A DNA stretch of 64,000 nt. Source: Plasmodium coatneyi (Eukaryota; Apicomplexa; Aconoidasida; Haemosporida; Plasmodiidae). The DNA lies in NCBI RefSeq assembly GCF_001680005.1, contig NC_033567.1, positions 1,798,001-1,862,000 on the forward strand, read 5' to 3'. The position numbers and the translations under genes were made by a program. The notes beneath the pieces are model-generated. The model did no database searches and was not told the DNA's origin. It saw only the letters and a list, made by a program, of their open reading frames with translations. Of the stretch, positions 1 to 13,457 are shown piece after piece (position 1 is the first letter of the stretch; each line of letters begins with the position of its first letter).

Positions 1-1690
1 ACAATTAGGCAAAGCGAATTACATGAATGTACTTATTGCGGCTTCCTCTAAAATGAAATAATCAGTTTTTGCGAAAAGGCTAACACACAAACGATTATTT
101 ATTTATTCATTTATGCAATTTCAGTAGACCACGTATTTGAACTTTTATCTGAGCCTAACTTTATCATAAATCGTCCATGCACAGTTTGCTATTTTGTTCC
201 TACATAAATATTAACCTTTAAATTACTTTTTTTCTTTTTTTTTTTTTTTACAATGAAATATGGCCTTCCTTTACGGTGAATATTAACCGATTAACATATA
301 AAGGGTATAAGCGGGTCAGTAAGCATTTCAAATGCAAGGAAAGCAAAAGAGCAAAATGATAGTGTGTCTGTTCAGTTCATGTTTGTCTATAAGGATATTT
401 CAAACATGGCCGTGAAAATAACGCTTGCCGAAAAAAACCGGCGCCACAGCGAAAAGGTGGGGGGAAAAAAAAATAGACCTATTTAATCTTTTAATGTTCA
501 CAGGAAATTACGTTACTTAGTTAAAATATTTTCGCAACCGCTTAGCATGTATACATATATTTTTTTTCCAATTCCTTCCACTTTCCCGAATGGGAAATTT
601 TAAAATGCCCTAAAAATTATTACTTCAAATTACCGCAATTGGAACGCAAAAAAAAAGAAAAGAAAGTTAATCCATTTCTCCTAATAAAATACTTAACAAA
701 TAAATGATGAATAATAGCCCACGTGCCTAGTAACTTAACCCACTTAAAATTTCCTAAAGGATAAAAAAAAATTCCATTTTTTATAATTCAAAATAATGTA
801 TTCCTCAAACTTAATTTATAGATTCATTTAATTATTAAAATTTATTCATATTCCTTTTTTCAGTTGATTATACAGTTAATGCGGAATTATTAATTTTCAC
901 AAAATTAAAAAGGAGAAAGTTCGTCTAAATTATTATACGAATGACGCAATATCTTTGCTATTTTTTTCGTTTATTAACTTTTTTCTTTTTACATAGAAAT
1001 GTAGAAATTCAAAAGTATGCCAATTTACAGCCAAACTATATGTACATACATTTGATGTATAGGTTTACTGTACATAATTAATTATATATTGGGATCAAGT
1101 TCGATGACAATTATTTATATATATTTCGAACATAGCCATTTCAATGATTTTTTTTCTCATTTCAAAAATTGCCATAATTTTAGAAAAAAAAAATTATGGG
1201 CGAGTTTTTTCAATGGGTAAAAATAATACGCAGAAAAAAAAAAAAAAAAATACTTTCCCTATTTTTATTGTTTAGATATCTATGTACGTATTTTGTATTA
1301 TATACTTATATGACATACGCATAAATATGTTTTTTAATTTTTGTAGAACCTATCAAATGAATATTAAAATAAAATTTCTCGTAGCCCAATAAAAAGCAGT
1401 GAAAAAAGAATTATTAAAAATTTCATTAACATTTTGGAAAAGTTATATGTTAAACTTACAGTTCTCAAAGAAATTATATATATTTCAGTTAAACTAACCA
1501 TTTTGAGGGGACTATAATATTTCCAATTACCTCTACAAATAAATTTTTACAGAATTTTTATAATATTATATTAATATACCAAATATAACTTGCCATCGCT
1601 ATTCCTAGCATAAGAATAACCCACACGTATATAGATAAACACAGAAGAAGTTTTAATATACCTATTTTAAGCAATCCTTTTTATTCCAAA
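1..1690. other. AT-rich intergenic region, no gene seen
   Basis: The stretch is very AT-rich with many poly(dA) and poly(dT) runs and stop codons in all frames. I see no convincing exon, tRNA or repeat array. The last few hundred bases probably hold the promoter of the gene starting at 1691, but no specific element can be named. Confidence 0.6.
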
Positions 1691-2311
1691 ATGGAGTACC
1701 CATACGAGAGTCCCTTTCCAAAATTTAATTTATACCATAGTGTAGTTCACAGATATGCAAATAATCGACCAGTCCTTTCAGGGACTTCCCATGAAGTGTA
1801 TATGCAAAACTTCTATGACATTTCGGCAACTAAACTGATTACTACCTATATTTTCTTGATTTTGTTTTTATCCCTGTGCTATAGATTAATTGATAAGGTA
1901 CCATATGCGTAAAAATGGACTATTCAAAAAGGAGACTATATTCCCGTCCTTTTTTTTTCCCCTCCACTATGATGATGTTTCTTGTCAATTATTTCCACTT
2001 TGTTTATAAATTTTAATTTTACCCTTTTTTTTTTTTTGTCTTTCCTAAATTTTCAGGCTTTCTTCAATGGCCGATTAATAAAGAGCATCTTCGGTTCCGA
2101 TGAGGAAAATTTAGACACCAGAGGTGAACATATATTTGATATGGACGATCCTTACTACTACGATTTTTTAGATGAAAAGGAAAAAAAGGAAGAAAAGGAA
2201 GAAAAGGAAGAAAAGGAAGAAAAGGAAGAAAAGGAAGAAGAGGAAGAACAAAAGTATGAAGAGGTACGAAAGGAAGAAGAGGAGCAAACAGTTGAAAAGG
2301 TATCTTTGTAA
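1691..2311 (+). CDS. Small transmembrane protein with acidic Glu/Lys repeat tail, unknown function (2 exons)
   Basis: Two exons are proposed: 1691-1897 and 2057-2311, joined in phase 0 through a GGTACC-type donor and a T-rich TTTCAG acceptor. The product is about 153 residues. A hydrophobic segment near residues 48-64 looks like a signal anchor or membrane span. It is followed by an acidic stretch and then a run of about eight Lys-Glu-Glu-type repeats, encoded by a GAAGAAAAG-like purine microsatellite. I do not recognise the family. The layout (short exon with hydrophobic segment, one intron, charged low-complexity exon) resembles many exported or host-interface Plasmodium proteins, but no clear RxLxE/Q/D export motif is present. 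A second GT at 2300 could add a further exon, but no downstream acceptor kept an open frame. Confidence 0.55.
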
Positions 2312-5300
2312 TCCCAAGAAAACGTAGAGATGGGCATGTACTCATAAGAACCTTAAGAAGATACAGAAAGGTGGATGGATGGATGGATGAAAAAATTATT
2401 TTCACTGTTCTGAAAAACAATCAAATTATACTTATTATATGTTCTACATTATGTACACATCATGAGTACGAGTAGACGTATTAATGTTGTAATTAATATA
2501 TCCTTTTTTCCCCCACTTCTTTTTTCTACATGTACGATTTTACGATCTTGTTCTAAAAAAAAAAAAAATTGTACGTTCCTTATGTATATTTATATTTTAC
2601 CATACCTTGTATTCAAAATGATGAGCTATATTTCACACCATACTAATTTTTTGTATTTCTCTTTGTTAGCATTGTTTTATACTAGTATGATACATGCGTA
2701 GTAAAAGGATAAAAAAAAAAATATGTATGAAGTTGTACATGTGTGTTGCCATGATAAGTTTTATAACCTATCTCACAAAATTATCGCTGCAAACACTCCC
2801 AAAAAAGAAAGAAGTAGAAGGAAATACAGGACGCTATTAATTTATGTTTGTTATACAAATAAATAAAATTCATCATTCCATTTTGTTTGTTTGTTTTTTT
2901 TTTTTTTTTTTTTTTTTTTTCCTTTATTGCATTTCTTTTAAACTCCATAAAGAAACAATGCTGATAAAGAACAACACATGTTAGCTTTTTGTTAAAGGGA
3001 ATAATTAGCCATATGAAACGTTTTATTTTTAAAATCTGCATTTTCAAATGGGTCATTTGTTCAGAACAGCCTATTGTTTGCCCCTTTAACAGCCAGCTGT
3101 GTTTATATAATATACTATGCATCTGCCTACATTTCCCCCTTCATCGATGTGTCATTTAGGGAAATAATAAAAAACGGACGCAGGATTACCGCAGCGTTCT
3201 TCTTGATTTTCCTTTTGGTGACTAAGCCATTAGTGTATGTGTTGCCCTTATTATATACTGCTACCTGTCAGTAAAATGAAATGATCCCCCGCGATGCTCT
3301 GCATTCCCCTTAAAAGTAGTAATAGCGTAAGTTAGAGTAGCATGTGTCGTATTAACAAAAAAAAGGAAAAGAACTCCTTAAAAAGAGACGCACCTAATTC
3401 TAGTGACACGAGGACATCTTTCATAGGACTTTTTTTTCTTTCTTTAAATACACTTGTTTACCCTTTTGCCCAAGCATATTTATGATTAGTCACCATTTTT
3501 ACCTTAAACAGTGAATTAACGAGTGCCACTTGAAGATGTTACCACGTACCCACTTTACGGTTACACTTGTAACTAATTTTTTACTTTACCTATGGAAACG
3601 AACCGCTATCTTTTAAAGCACAGTTGGTATTTCCTAATCCAAAAGACTCCACTTATGGAACGGAAAATAGCTGTACATAATACATACGTGGAGCCACATG
3701 GATCAGGAAAAAGTGATGAAATGTGATGTACTTTCCCTCACCTTTTTAAAAATCATCTCTTATAAAAATTAACGTATATGCAAAATGGGACAGTTATTAA
3801 AAAGGGCAAATGCGCTCTTCATTTAATTCTTACATTTTATTTTAACAGACCTAACCACGTTTTACACTTTAAATATTTTTTTTTCCTATCCGCAGTGCAT
3901 CGTTAATACAACTTATGAGTGCGCAAATCGATTGTGAAAAAGCGTAGACTCAAAATGCTGCTATATATAATGCGCCTTACCAATTAACCTACAACTGTTC
4001 GAATTCTAGGTTCGTCTCACGCGTACCTCTTAACTTGAGTAACCACAACAAATCAGCAAAATATGCAATCACGTATTACCATTTTTACGCCTAAGATGGT
4101 AGCAGTATGTACATTTATTCCCGCTACCCACATGGATAGCCACTCTTAAGAGAAAACTAAACTACGCAAGATCAACGTTCAGAAACTGGTACGCGACCAT
4201 TTTAGTCTCTTTTTCTCAGTCAGAAAGGTACATCCGTATATATGTTCGTGTGCACGTACCGCCTAAATTGGGGTGAGAACAATACTATATGGTTGCAAAA
4301 CTTCCTTGGGACTACCTTCCAGTTTTATATCATTGTGCATTGTTATTCAATTTTTTTTTTTTTTTTTTAATCCCTCCGCTTATACGCCAATCCATTCGTT
4401 AATACTGAAAAAAAATTCCACAATGGCGACGCAGTGGGGAATTGTTCCAACATTATGTCAGTACCCATCAAATCGCTTCTAGGCAGTAAAAAAATTTTCA
4501 CAAAAAAATGGAAAAAAAAAAATATAATAAGACATCAATTCATTTAGTTAGAATTAGTTAAATGTACCACTAATAAAAAAGTACATAAGCAGAATTATCC
4601 CACTTTGTCTGTAAACAAAACTGGGTAAACGTTATTTGTAAAAATTCCTCCATCCGTCGTTCGCCTTAATTTTCATACATTCTTTTATATACAGGTACGC
4701 CAAATAATTCTTGAAACGGTATGGTGGTCACAAAATACTTTTATCAAAATTGATGAGTTAACATCACGTACATATTTACAGAACAAGATAATCATAGGCA
4801 GGAAAAACAAAACGATAAATTGCGTACCGTATGTTCGTGTTACTTTTCTGAGCAGCCAACTTAGGTGACTTTTTAATAGAATATACATATAAGTGAATTT
4901 ACTCGATTTGTAAATTTTTATATATAGTGCGCACTTTCTCTTGTCTCATCCTTCCGGATGACCCCCCTTTTTTGAGCACTGCGCCGGCGCATATATTTTT
5001 TTTTTATACTTTTTAAGAAACACAAAAAAAAGTAGCAAAATAATTAAGGGAATACATAAGAAAAAACTGTACATTATAGAATATATGTTGCACGTACATG
5101 TATAAACAAAATGAACAACAAAAAAAAACTATTTAATATCTCACAAATATTGTTTTTTTTTTTTTTTGTGTCCTAAAAAAAAAAATATATATATTTATAT
5201 TGAAAGAATTGTTCTACTTCATGAACCTAATTGTTGTAACAGGAAGATGTGGTTATGCATTAAAGATGCTACTTAAAAATACGATGAACGTTTTAAATCA

Positions 5301-5613
5301 CAGATAAATGAAAAAAAAATTAATTATTTTTTTTTTTATCCTTTTGACGCTTTTGCTTTATTTTTTCGATTTAGTAATGTAAATATATTTTTTAGTTTAT
5401 TTTTTTTTTTTACTGTATTTTTTTTCAATTTTTATTCCGCTCTTTTTGTGGCTTCCTTTTACGTTCCCGTTTGTTTAATGCCGATTTGAAGTGTTCGCCC
5501 CTTTTTATAAATCCCGTGGACAAGACTGTGCCGCGAATTGAACCAAAGTATACAGCACTAAAAAGCGCTTCCCCGTAGAACTAATTTCTCTTCGAAAAAA
5601 TATATAAAAAAAC
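2312..5613. other. Long AT-rich intergenic region
   Basis: About 3.3 kb without a gene I can support. It contains homopolymer runs (for example T runs near 2896-2920, 4346-4368 and 5152-5166) and a GGAT tetranucleotide run near 2373-2390. A hydrophobic 66-codon open frame at 3074-3274 has no splice context or homology I recognise. The 3' part should contain the promoter of the tryptophan-rich antigen. Confidence 0.55.
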
Positions 5614-7616
5614 ATGGAAAGTAATGTACTGCAAAATGGCAAATTCGCTCCTCTCAACCTGGGCGCCCCTATAACAAATGAAGGAATGAATGTCGGCAAA
5701 AGACTCATAGAAAAACTTACCGTGCCGACAGTGACCGATCTAGTGTTAGCAATGACGTTTTTCACCATTTATAAGCTATATAGTAACATTAAAAAAATGA
5801 AGGTATGTTATACGACCAGTTTAGGTGCATACTACTATGTGCACATTTGAAGTGCACCCATCTCCTCTCCTTTAATATTACAAATGAAACCAAACTAACT
5901 TATACTATCATTACACACATTCCCACCTTCCTATTCTTCCATTCCGAACCCTCCACGCAGATCCTACAACCGCGAGAAAACAACCAAATAATCTACGACG
6001 CGTTCGGAGTTTTAGAAGATAATCTCACCATGGAAGAAAAAATTCAAAGGCAGTTAAACAAAATAGAAAATCATAACATAAGAGTAAAAAAATTACAGGA
6101 ATGGTTTAAAGATGTAGATAAGAGAGTAAAAGCAGAAAGGAGAAAAATAGATATAGCAACAGGAAGAGTCAAAAGTGATGATCTGATAAAAAGAGTAACA
6201 CAAGCATCACGATACGTAATCAAACCCGAACAAGAAATAGCGTTAGAAGATGAGGAAGAAGAAGAAATAATAAAAAATGGAGTTAACAAGATCGAAAACG
6301 GGTTACGCATAATAGAAGAATTGATACAAAAACTTGATGACGGAACAGGGAAAATTCCGAAAGGCAATTTAGGATCATATAGACAAGAAATAGAAATCCC
6401 TGTGGATAAAATGGAAGAATTTGATGAAGGCATAGAATTATTTGAAGAAGGCTTAAAAATAATTCAAGATCGCGCACAGAACAATGCAGGAGAAAATGAA
6501 ATAGAAGAAATAACAATAGAAGTAGAAGAGCATAGCGATGAAGAGGAAGATGGGGATAAGTCATCTCCCTATTTATATTCCCGAAATGCAGTTGTACAGG
6601 AACCAGCTTTAGCATCAGAGTGGGGAGCATACGAAGGGAAGATGGCGGAAGTAGAAAAGTGGATAAACGAAATAGATGAAACGATGAAAAATGAAGCAAT
6701 GAAGATAAAAGAAGGAGTAGAAGCGGAAGTTAAACCACCCGAATATTATGCACAGGACGCAGGAAAGATGACAACGGGACAAGTAGAAAACAACACAGTG
6801 AAAGAAGAAACACATGATAATGAATACGAACAAGGACAAACCCTGGAAGAAGAAGTACCAAATGGTGAACTAACAGAAGAATGGAAAGTTAATGAATGGA
6901 AAAAATGGATGAACAATACAAAGAAAGAGTGGGGAAAATTTACACAATCCTTTGAACATTATAAGCAAAAATGGCTTAAAAAAAAGGAAAGTCAATGGGA
7001 AGAATGGCTCACAAAAACTCACTACAATTGGATTGCATTTACGAGCAAATTGGAAGAAGATTATATAAACGATAAAACAAACGATTGGACGAAATGGGAT
7101 GAAAATCAATGGAAGGGAATAATAGAAATGGAGTGGAACAGACCTATGAAAGTAAAGTGGACAAAATTGGTAGAAAAAAATGAAGAAATCTGGGGAGATA
7201 AGTTTCTTAATTACTGGGATAATTGGAAAGATAAAAAATGGAACGAATGGAAAAATAAAAATTGGAAAAAAAAAGAAGAGGAAAAGTGGAATAATTGCGA
7301 AGAAGGTAAGGATTTAAATAATGATGAAAATTGGAAGGAATGGAATGAAAGATTGGTAAGAGAAAAACAGGAATGGGAAAATTGGGTCAAGGAAAAAGAA
7401 AATTTCCTAATGGATGCAGAAGAGACACACTGGAAAAAGTGGAAAGAATACAAGTGGAATTACCTTAATGAATGGATGAAGCAAGTGAAAGCGGACTGGT
7501 TAAACGCCAAACCATGGGAAGTCTGGAAGCAGGCAAGAAGCGATCTCTACGAATCAAACGGAAACGTTGAAGATGATGTGCAGCACAGTGAAGGGGAGTA
7601 TTCACTCAGCTCTTAA
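5614..7616 (+). CDS. Tryptophan-rich antigen (Pv-fam-a / TRAg family, 2 exons)
   Basis: Exon 1 (5614-5802, 63 codons) carries a short N-terminus and a hydrophobic segment around residues 41-55. The intron runs 5803-5960 (GTATGT...CGCAG), and exon 2 (5961-7616) continues in phase 0. The predicted protein is 614 residues. The middle is acidic with Glu runs. The C-terminal ~230 residues are packed with regularly spaced tryptophans in W-x(2-3)-W patterns such as WKKW, WEEW and WNEW, the hallmark of the TryThrA_C domain. This small-exon-plus-large-exon layout is typical of the family in P. vivax and P. knowlesi. Family members are linked to merozoite surface/rhoptry location and binding to red cells. 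Its exact role here is inferred from the family only. No frame breaks are seen. Confidence 0.92.
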
Positions 7617-10370
7617 AATGAACTGTTACCCCCTCCGTTACGAAAAGAAAGGATCATTTTATATTTTTCATAACATCGAACGTCACCTCTCACCATTAAA
7701 ATCGCACCCAAATAGTAAAAGAGGTCACACCCCCCATAAGGAAAATAGGCGACTTTTAAGAAGACGTGTTACTATAGCGTCATGCGCGCCGAGTCCAATT
7801 TGTCCAACTTTTCAAATTGTTCAATTTGCTCTCCAAAAAAAAATGTGAAATGTGTGTTAACACTTTTTCAAGCGAATGACACGTGGGAATTTTTAAGTGC
7901 TTCGTTTTTTCCTTTTTCCAAATTGTTTTCCTTCATATGACAAATGTCAGTGTTATAAAAGGCGGATTTTTTGAAATGGCCTTTTTACTTCTTTTTATTC
8001 GTTATACAATTCACGTGTATTGAATTGGTTTCGCTCAATTTGTTTACGTAAAAAAGCTTTAGTAGTATATTTCTCATGTAGGATGACAATCACCCCACAT
8101 CTCCTCATTAACTGCCAGTATTAGTGCTTACCTTAAATGCTTCATTTTTGTTTATTTTTCACCCCCATTATTCTGAGCAAACTTGGGTACGCTCGTTCGT
8201 CACCCCTTCAATATGCACCATTGAAAATATATATATGTGTATACATTCGGGGGGCGAATTTACTCCCTCCTTTGTAAGGATAGACAACGAAAAAGGATTA
8301 CACAGTGCAAGTACTCTGTCAAGTACTTCTCTAGTCGATGTGGAACATGTCATTAAATACGCCCTTATTTTTCTGAGCAAACAATTCCCTTGCGACCAGT
8401 TGTGTCCGTTTTATTAAGTTCGCATATACACCAACAAACACGCTTATGCCAGGAACGAGAATGTAGCACCAATCATGTACAGGGAAAAATTACCCTGCCT
8501 CATAATACATAATATATACTTTATTTCTTAAAATGAGAAGCTAATCATTAAGGCGAAAAGATGAAGGCTATACTCCCCTTTCACCTTAGTTTGCTCCTAA
8601 ATTTGCACACAGATATGAGTTCACAATTTTTTCCCTTTTTTTCTCTCTTTGTGTATGTATTATATTTGTTTAAAAGATGTTCGTTTTTAGAAAAAGAGAC
8701 ACTCCTTTTAAAAGTTAAAAAGAAAAAAAGTTTATTTTTTCCCCGTCCACATAAATTACGCAGTTAAATATATCCACGCATGAATAGTATTTGTTCAAAG
8801 TACCACAAAATTGCGCCTGTACAGCTCCACATTGTTTTCTTAATAACTGATAGACAAAAATTTTTGTTCCAGTTATTAGCATTAAAACTGTGGAGATACA
8901 CATTGTCTAATATTCAAATGGAGAGGAACACCTCGAAAATCCGTTACAAGTGAGCCATTCATACCTAAGCATATTTTATATTTTACCCCTCTTACTATTA
9001 CGTAAAATTAGCATATTAACGCTTTGAAAAGGATGGGAAGCAGTTATATAAGACTTTCCTCTAAAATACACATAAAAAGCTATTTTCCAAAGGGCGGAAA
9101 AAAAAAGTATAATATACTAGCCACCAAAAAAAAGAGTTAACTACTTTTTTTTTTTTTTATCATTATACATTAAGGAGTGTTGTACAATTTTCTGTATTTG
9201 TAGTAACATTTTTTTCACCAATAAATTTGCAGGGAGGTGTTAACTAAATCCCCTTAAATAAAAGTGGGACATTCTTTACCTTTCCCTTTTTTAAAGAAAG
9301 CCGAGTAAATTTTCATCAGCCGTATTTTTCTGGCTTCCTTTCTCCGACCAATGTATATATTTATATGTATATATGGTAACCCATAAGCCTTTTTCGAAAA
9401 TAAAGAAAAATTCTCGTGTTTTCTTCATGTTCAGTAGGTTTGCCTCTTTTTTTTTTCTTTGCTGCCATTTTTATCTATTTATTTATGTGGTTATTATATA
9501 TATTTCTTTTTTCATGTACTTTTTTTTTTTTTTCCAACATATGCGTATATAGAGTTATCTGTACAGCAAATGTGTGCAGAAAAAAAAAATTAATTAAAAA
9601 AGTTGTAAAACCTATTATAAAAAAAAACCGCAAAAATAGCAACAACAAATTTGGTCAAATATATAATTTATATATAAATATTTATGTCTTTCTCTCACTG
9701 TCAAGCCAACTTATTTTTAAATTGGTAAAAGAACAAATTGTCGTAAAGTATATTCTATATATTGTACTTTACCTGCATAGAGGAAAAAAAAAAAAAAAAA
9801 AAATAGTGCAACTGTCGTGTTCGATTTAAGCCGAACCTCCGTATATTTGTACATATAATAATATTATAGAAAAAAAGAAGATATTTAAATGATTTTAATA
9901 AACTGGTTTCTGTTCTTATTTTAAATTTATGTACAAAAGTGGCCATTTATAACAAGCACAGAAAACAGAAGAAAAATCAATAAAAAATGAATTTGAAAAA
10001 ATTGTATAGAATGAAATTTTGAAGAAATTAGAACAATTTTTGTCACAGAAAATTTAGCAAAAAATTTGCTACAAAATTGATTAGAGAATTAGAAAAAATT
10101 TCAAAATAGATAACCAAATTTAGCATTTTAAAATTTTGTGAAATTCACCTTCCTCAGTTTTGCATATATCAGAAAAACCTAAATTTTCCTCATTCATTTT
10201 TGAGGAACAAAAGCAGAGGCTAAGAACATATTGGTGCTGAAAATGTTAACAAATAAGAGTAAAAAAAATAAAAAAGCACTAATGGAAGCTTTTTTTCTCT
10301 TTTTTTAGCTGACGAGTTTTTAATTTTAAGTTAGGACGAATAAAAGACTATACTATTGAGGATAATTCAA
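7617..10370. other. AT-rich intergenic region
   Basis: About 2.75 kb between the tryptophan-rich antigen and the secreted-protein gene. Open frames here are short, T-rich or K/N/F low complexity, and none has a plausible splice partner. Poly(dA) runs lie near 9783-9803 and poly(dT) near 9143-9158. I see no RNA gene. Confidence 0.55.
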
Positions 10371-12466
10371 ATGAAAATTTACGTATATGTGCTCTATTAC
10401 CTTAAGTTATTTGTGGTACGCAGCGAAAATGGTGGCGAAATGTGCAAAAACAAAAATGACAAAATGGACACCAATGCTCGGCAAATGTGCAACAAAAAAA
10501 ATTATATAATGAAAACCACCACCACCTTATTTCCATACTTTTACCTGATATTTTCTTCCTTCTTTTTTCCCCCTAAACCTTTGCAGAATAACGCAGCAAA
10601 TGCTATCTACCAAGGAATAAATCCATACCTTGACATAAAAAAGTACTGCATCTTCCCCCACGCAATATAAAACAGGATCGCACTCACGCATGTGTATTTT
10701 TGCGTATACCGGTGTGTGCCCATTTAAGCGTTCCGCTGCGCCTACACCATTAAGCATTAGGAGTGCCCCAATGCACATTCGCCCCTTCTCCCTCTAACAC
10801 CCCTCCCCCCAGATACAGTGAAGAAGCGCTTAAACAAATACAATGGAACAGAAACTTATCATCCGACGAGTGGTACGTGAAAGATGATAATATCGTAAAC
10901 GATTCCGGTGCTACAATAAAAGAAGTGGAGCACAGAATTAATCGAGGACAAATACGCATTGGGAGTCAATTTTACGACGGAGACAAACATGATGACGTGA
11001 GAAATTTGTTCGTAAAAATAATAGATCAGCTCTTCTTTTCAAATTATGGAGAATGCCTAGAAGTAGAAAAAAAATTATATCTTTCTACCCAAGTTTTGCT
11101 AAAAAAATTGCAAGATGATATAAGCGAAGATTTTGAAACCATTCTCTCTGTGGTCAGAAATCACATAAAAAATTACTTTGGAAACACGAGTGCACATAAT
11201 GAAGAACAATTGAAAAAAATAACAGGACAAGATATGACCGTGAGTGTCAATGAAGAAGGAAATTTACTATTCAATAACAAAAATTTACACCTCTACCTCG
11301 CTTTTACAAAATTTGAATTAAATATAGATTTAAATAAGGAATATTCAACGTTTGAAAATTATTCCCTCATTAGTGACATACAACGTGTTTACATCGACCT
11401 TGCTATTGAAATTTCCAAAGTAGAAGAAGACATTGCAAAATATGTGCATTCGGCTTTACATAGATTTCCTCTCAAGTATTACCGTGATGCCAGTGACTTT
11501 GCAGTTATGTTCCAAAGCAATGCTATGACAATCCTGGAAGAGAATTTACACCTTTATCTGTATCATAAATACGTAGAGGAAGAGGAAAAATTAAATTCCA
11601 ATTTCCAGATAGATATTACGCCAATTGACCTGCTACTGCAAGATATGCTTACCATACTAAATCACTCCATTGACTACAATGTGCATGCACTCTTTGTAGA
11701 ACTAAATAAACACCTAAATGGAGACCTAAAATCCCTCATAGGATTACTTCTTTACCTATTTGATATGGAAAAATTTAGAAATCATGATATTATAAAATCT
11801 ATAGAAGAAAAAAGTGAAAACTTAGAAGAAAATAAAATTCTGTCCAATGCTTATGACTTATTTATGATAGAAAAAAATGACATAAACATTGCAGAAATTA
11901 AATTTAAAATTTTTGTAAAAAATAAATTTGATTTCAATGTAGATGATAAAAAAGTTCGAAGTTTGGAGAAAAAACTTTACGACATTTACCAAAATAAACA
12001 CCTCATCGAAACCTTCAATTTAATTGCTTACCAAATATTAATCAAACGAGTCGTTCATGATTACGCAGACTTTGTCGAACTGCTTAAAAAAGCTTCCTAC
12101 AGATATCAACCACTTTTTAAGAAAGCCATAGGAGTATTTCTTACACGAAGGGATAAACACATTCTCACCATTCCAAGAAAAAAATACGACAAATTGGTGC
12201 AGGACTTTATCAAAATTAAGGACAACAGTAATTTCCATTTTAACATCCTCGGTGCTAATCAAAATATTACTAATTCCTTATTACGTCTAAAAAGGCAAAT
12301 GAACAAAATTAAAATTTTGATTAAAATTTTAATGGGCCTCAATGAAGAAATGACTACCCTCAAGGACGTTTCGACTCTCACTCCCGGCCAAAAGGAGTTC
12401 AATAAGAAGGCTATTATTTTTTATGCTCATCTAATTAGGGACTTCAAGGATGACTGGTTTTGTTAG
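10371..12466 (+). CDS. Secreted alpha-helical protein, conserved-looking, unknown function (3 exons)
   Basis: Exons are 10371-10415, 10587-10642 and 10813-12466; donors GTACGC and GTACTG, acceptors TTTGCAG and CCCCAG, phases 0 and 2 are consistent. The product is about 584 residues. Exon 1 encodes a hydrophobic 15-residue leader (MKIYVYVLYYLKLFV), which fits a signal peptide ending just into exon 2. The rest is highly charged and predicted mostly helical, with no second membrane span, no low-complexity repeat and few cysteines. A tiny signal-peptide exon followed by a long exon is common among secreted rhoptry, vacuole and merozoite proteins of Plasmodium. I could not match it to RhopH, RAP, PV1 or CLAG proteins with any confidence. 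It lies beside a tryptophan-rich antigen, which is weak context for a host-interface role. Confidence 0.75.
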
Positions 12467-13457
12467 TCTATCCAATGGTGCACCATTTAAATATTTGCCT
12501 ATATGTGAGTGTATCTATTTATGTTCCTATGTAAATATGTACCTTCTATACATGCACTCTCATGCGCTGATGTATAATAACTACAGTGGACCCCCTTTCC
12601 ACTACACATTTCTACCGCGCCCTACGCAGCTGCACCAGCTGTATATGCGAATTGGATCCGTATATCCTATCCTGTATCTACATATACTCTGACTTAAAAT
12701 TTGTTTCCACTAATCTGCCAATTAGTATTTGCTCACCGCAGGGTAATTTTTTTTTGTACATGTTTTAAAGAAAAATTAAATTTTAGTTTTTCTCTTATTT
12801 TTTGTGTGTATCATAATTACACTAATTTGTCTAATGAGAAATTACGTATTATATTTCTCAACCAAAACTATTTACCCAATTTGATTCTGTTAACAACAGA
12901 TTTTTAGTATACCCTTACATAAATTCACTGCAGTTTTAGCAGCTACACCCGGCAGGAGGAAAAAATAAAATAAAATAAACACCTGCTGGACTTATCCTCA
13001 CTCTGACATGTGCATTCGTTACATGCACCTTTAACCACGGATCATCATATTTTTAAAACAAACCGGTAAAAAAAATTCTGTTAAAAGGGGAATATAATTT
13101 TGATTCTCATGAATCAGGACTGATGAGTAAAATAAAACAGAATAACCAAACGAACGGGTTCAGTCGGGGTGGTTGCAAAAAAGGACATCCTCCCAACTGC
13201 GCAACTGATTACTTCCACAGCTGCACAATTAATAAAAAATCAAACTATAAAAAAAAAAAAATTCGAAGTGATCCAGAGCAATTTGAAACACTCGAATTAA
13301 TTGAAGCATGAGAACAATTCATTCTTCACAAAAAAGTAGGAAAAGTGATACACCGCAAAGGATACCTTTCGGGTGCATTCGTAAGTGGGTCTAGCAAACA
13401 ACTATGCCGCACTTTACTCCCCATGGTGGGAAACACCTTGTTTTGGGAAATCCCAAA
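12467..13457. other. Convergent intergenic region
   Basis: This ~1 kb lies between the 3' ends of the secreted-protein gene (+) and MON1 (-). It is AT-rich and should hold both 3' UTRs. No gene, tRNA or repeat array is evident. Confidence 0.55.

Noticed and set aside
3074..3274. Hydrophobic 66-codon frame as an additional exon of the 1691-2311 gene
   Set aside because: The nearest acceptor runs into a stop in the needed phase and I see no independent start context.
3960..4060. tRNA-like GTTCGAATT segment
   Set aside because: The flanks do not form an acceptor stem or anticodon arm in any register I could read.
6071..7453. Several minus-strand frames of 74-138 codons inside the tryptophan-rich antigen
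   Set aside because: They are shadows of the coding strand.
9416..9829. 137-codon frame rich in Phe, Lys and Tyr
   Set aside because: It follows homopolymer and TA-rich DNA; no start context or family resemblance.
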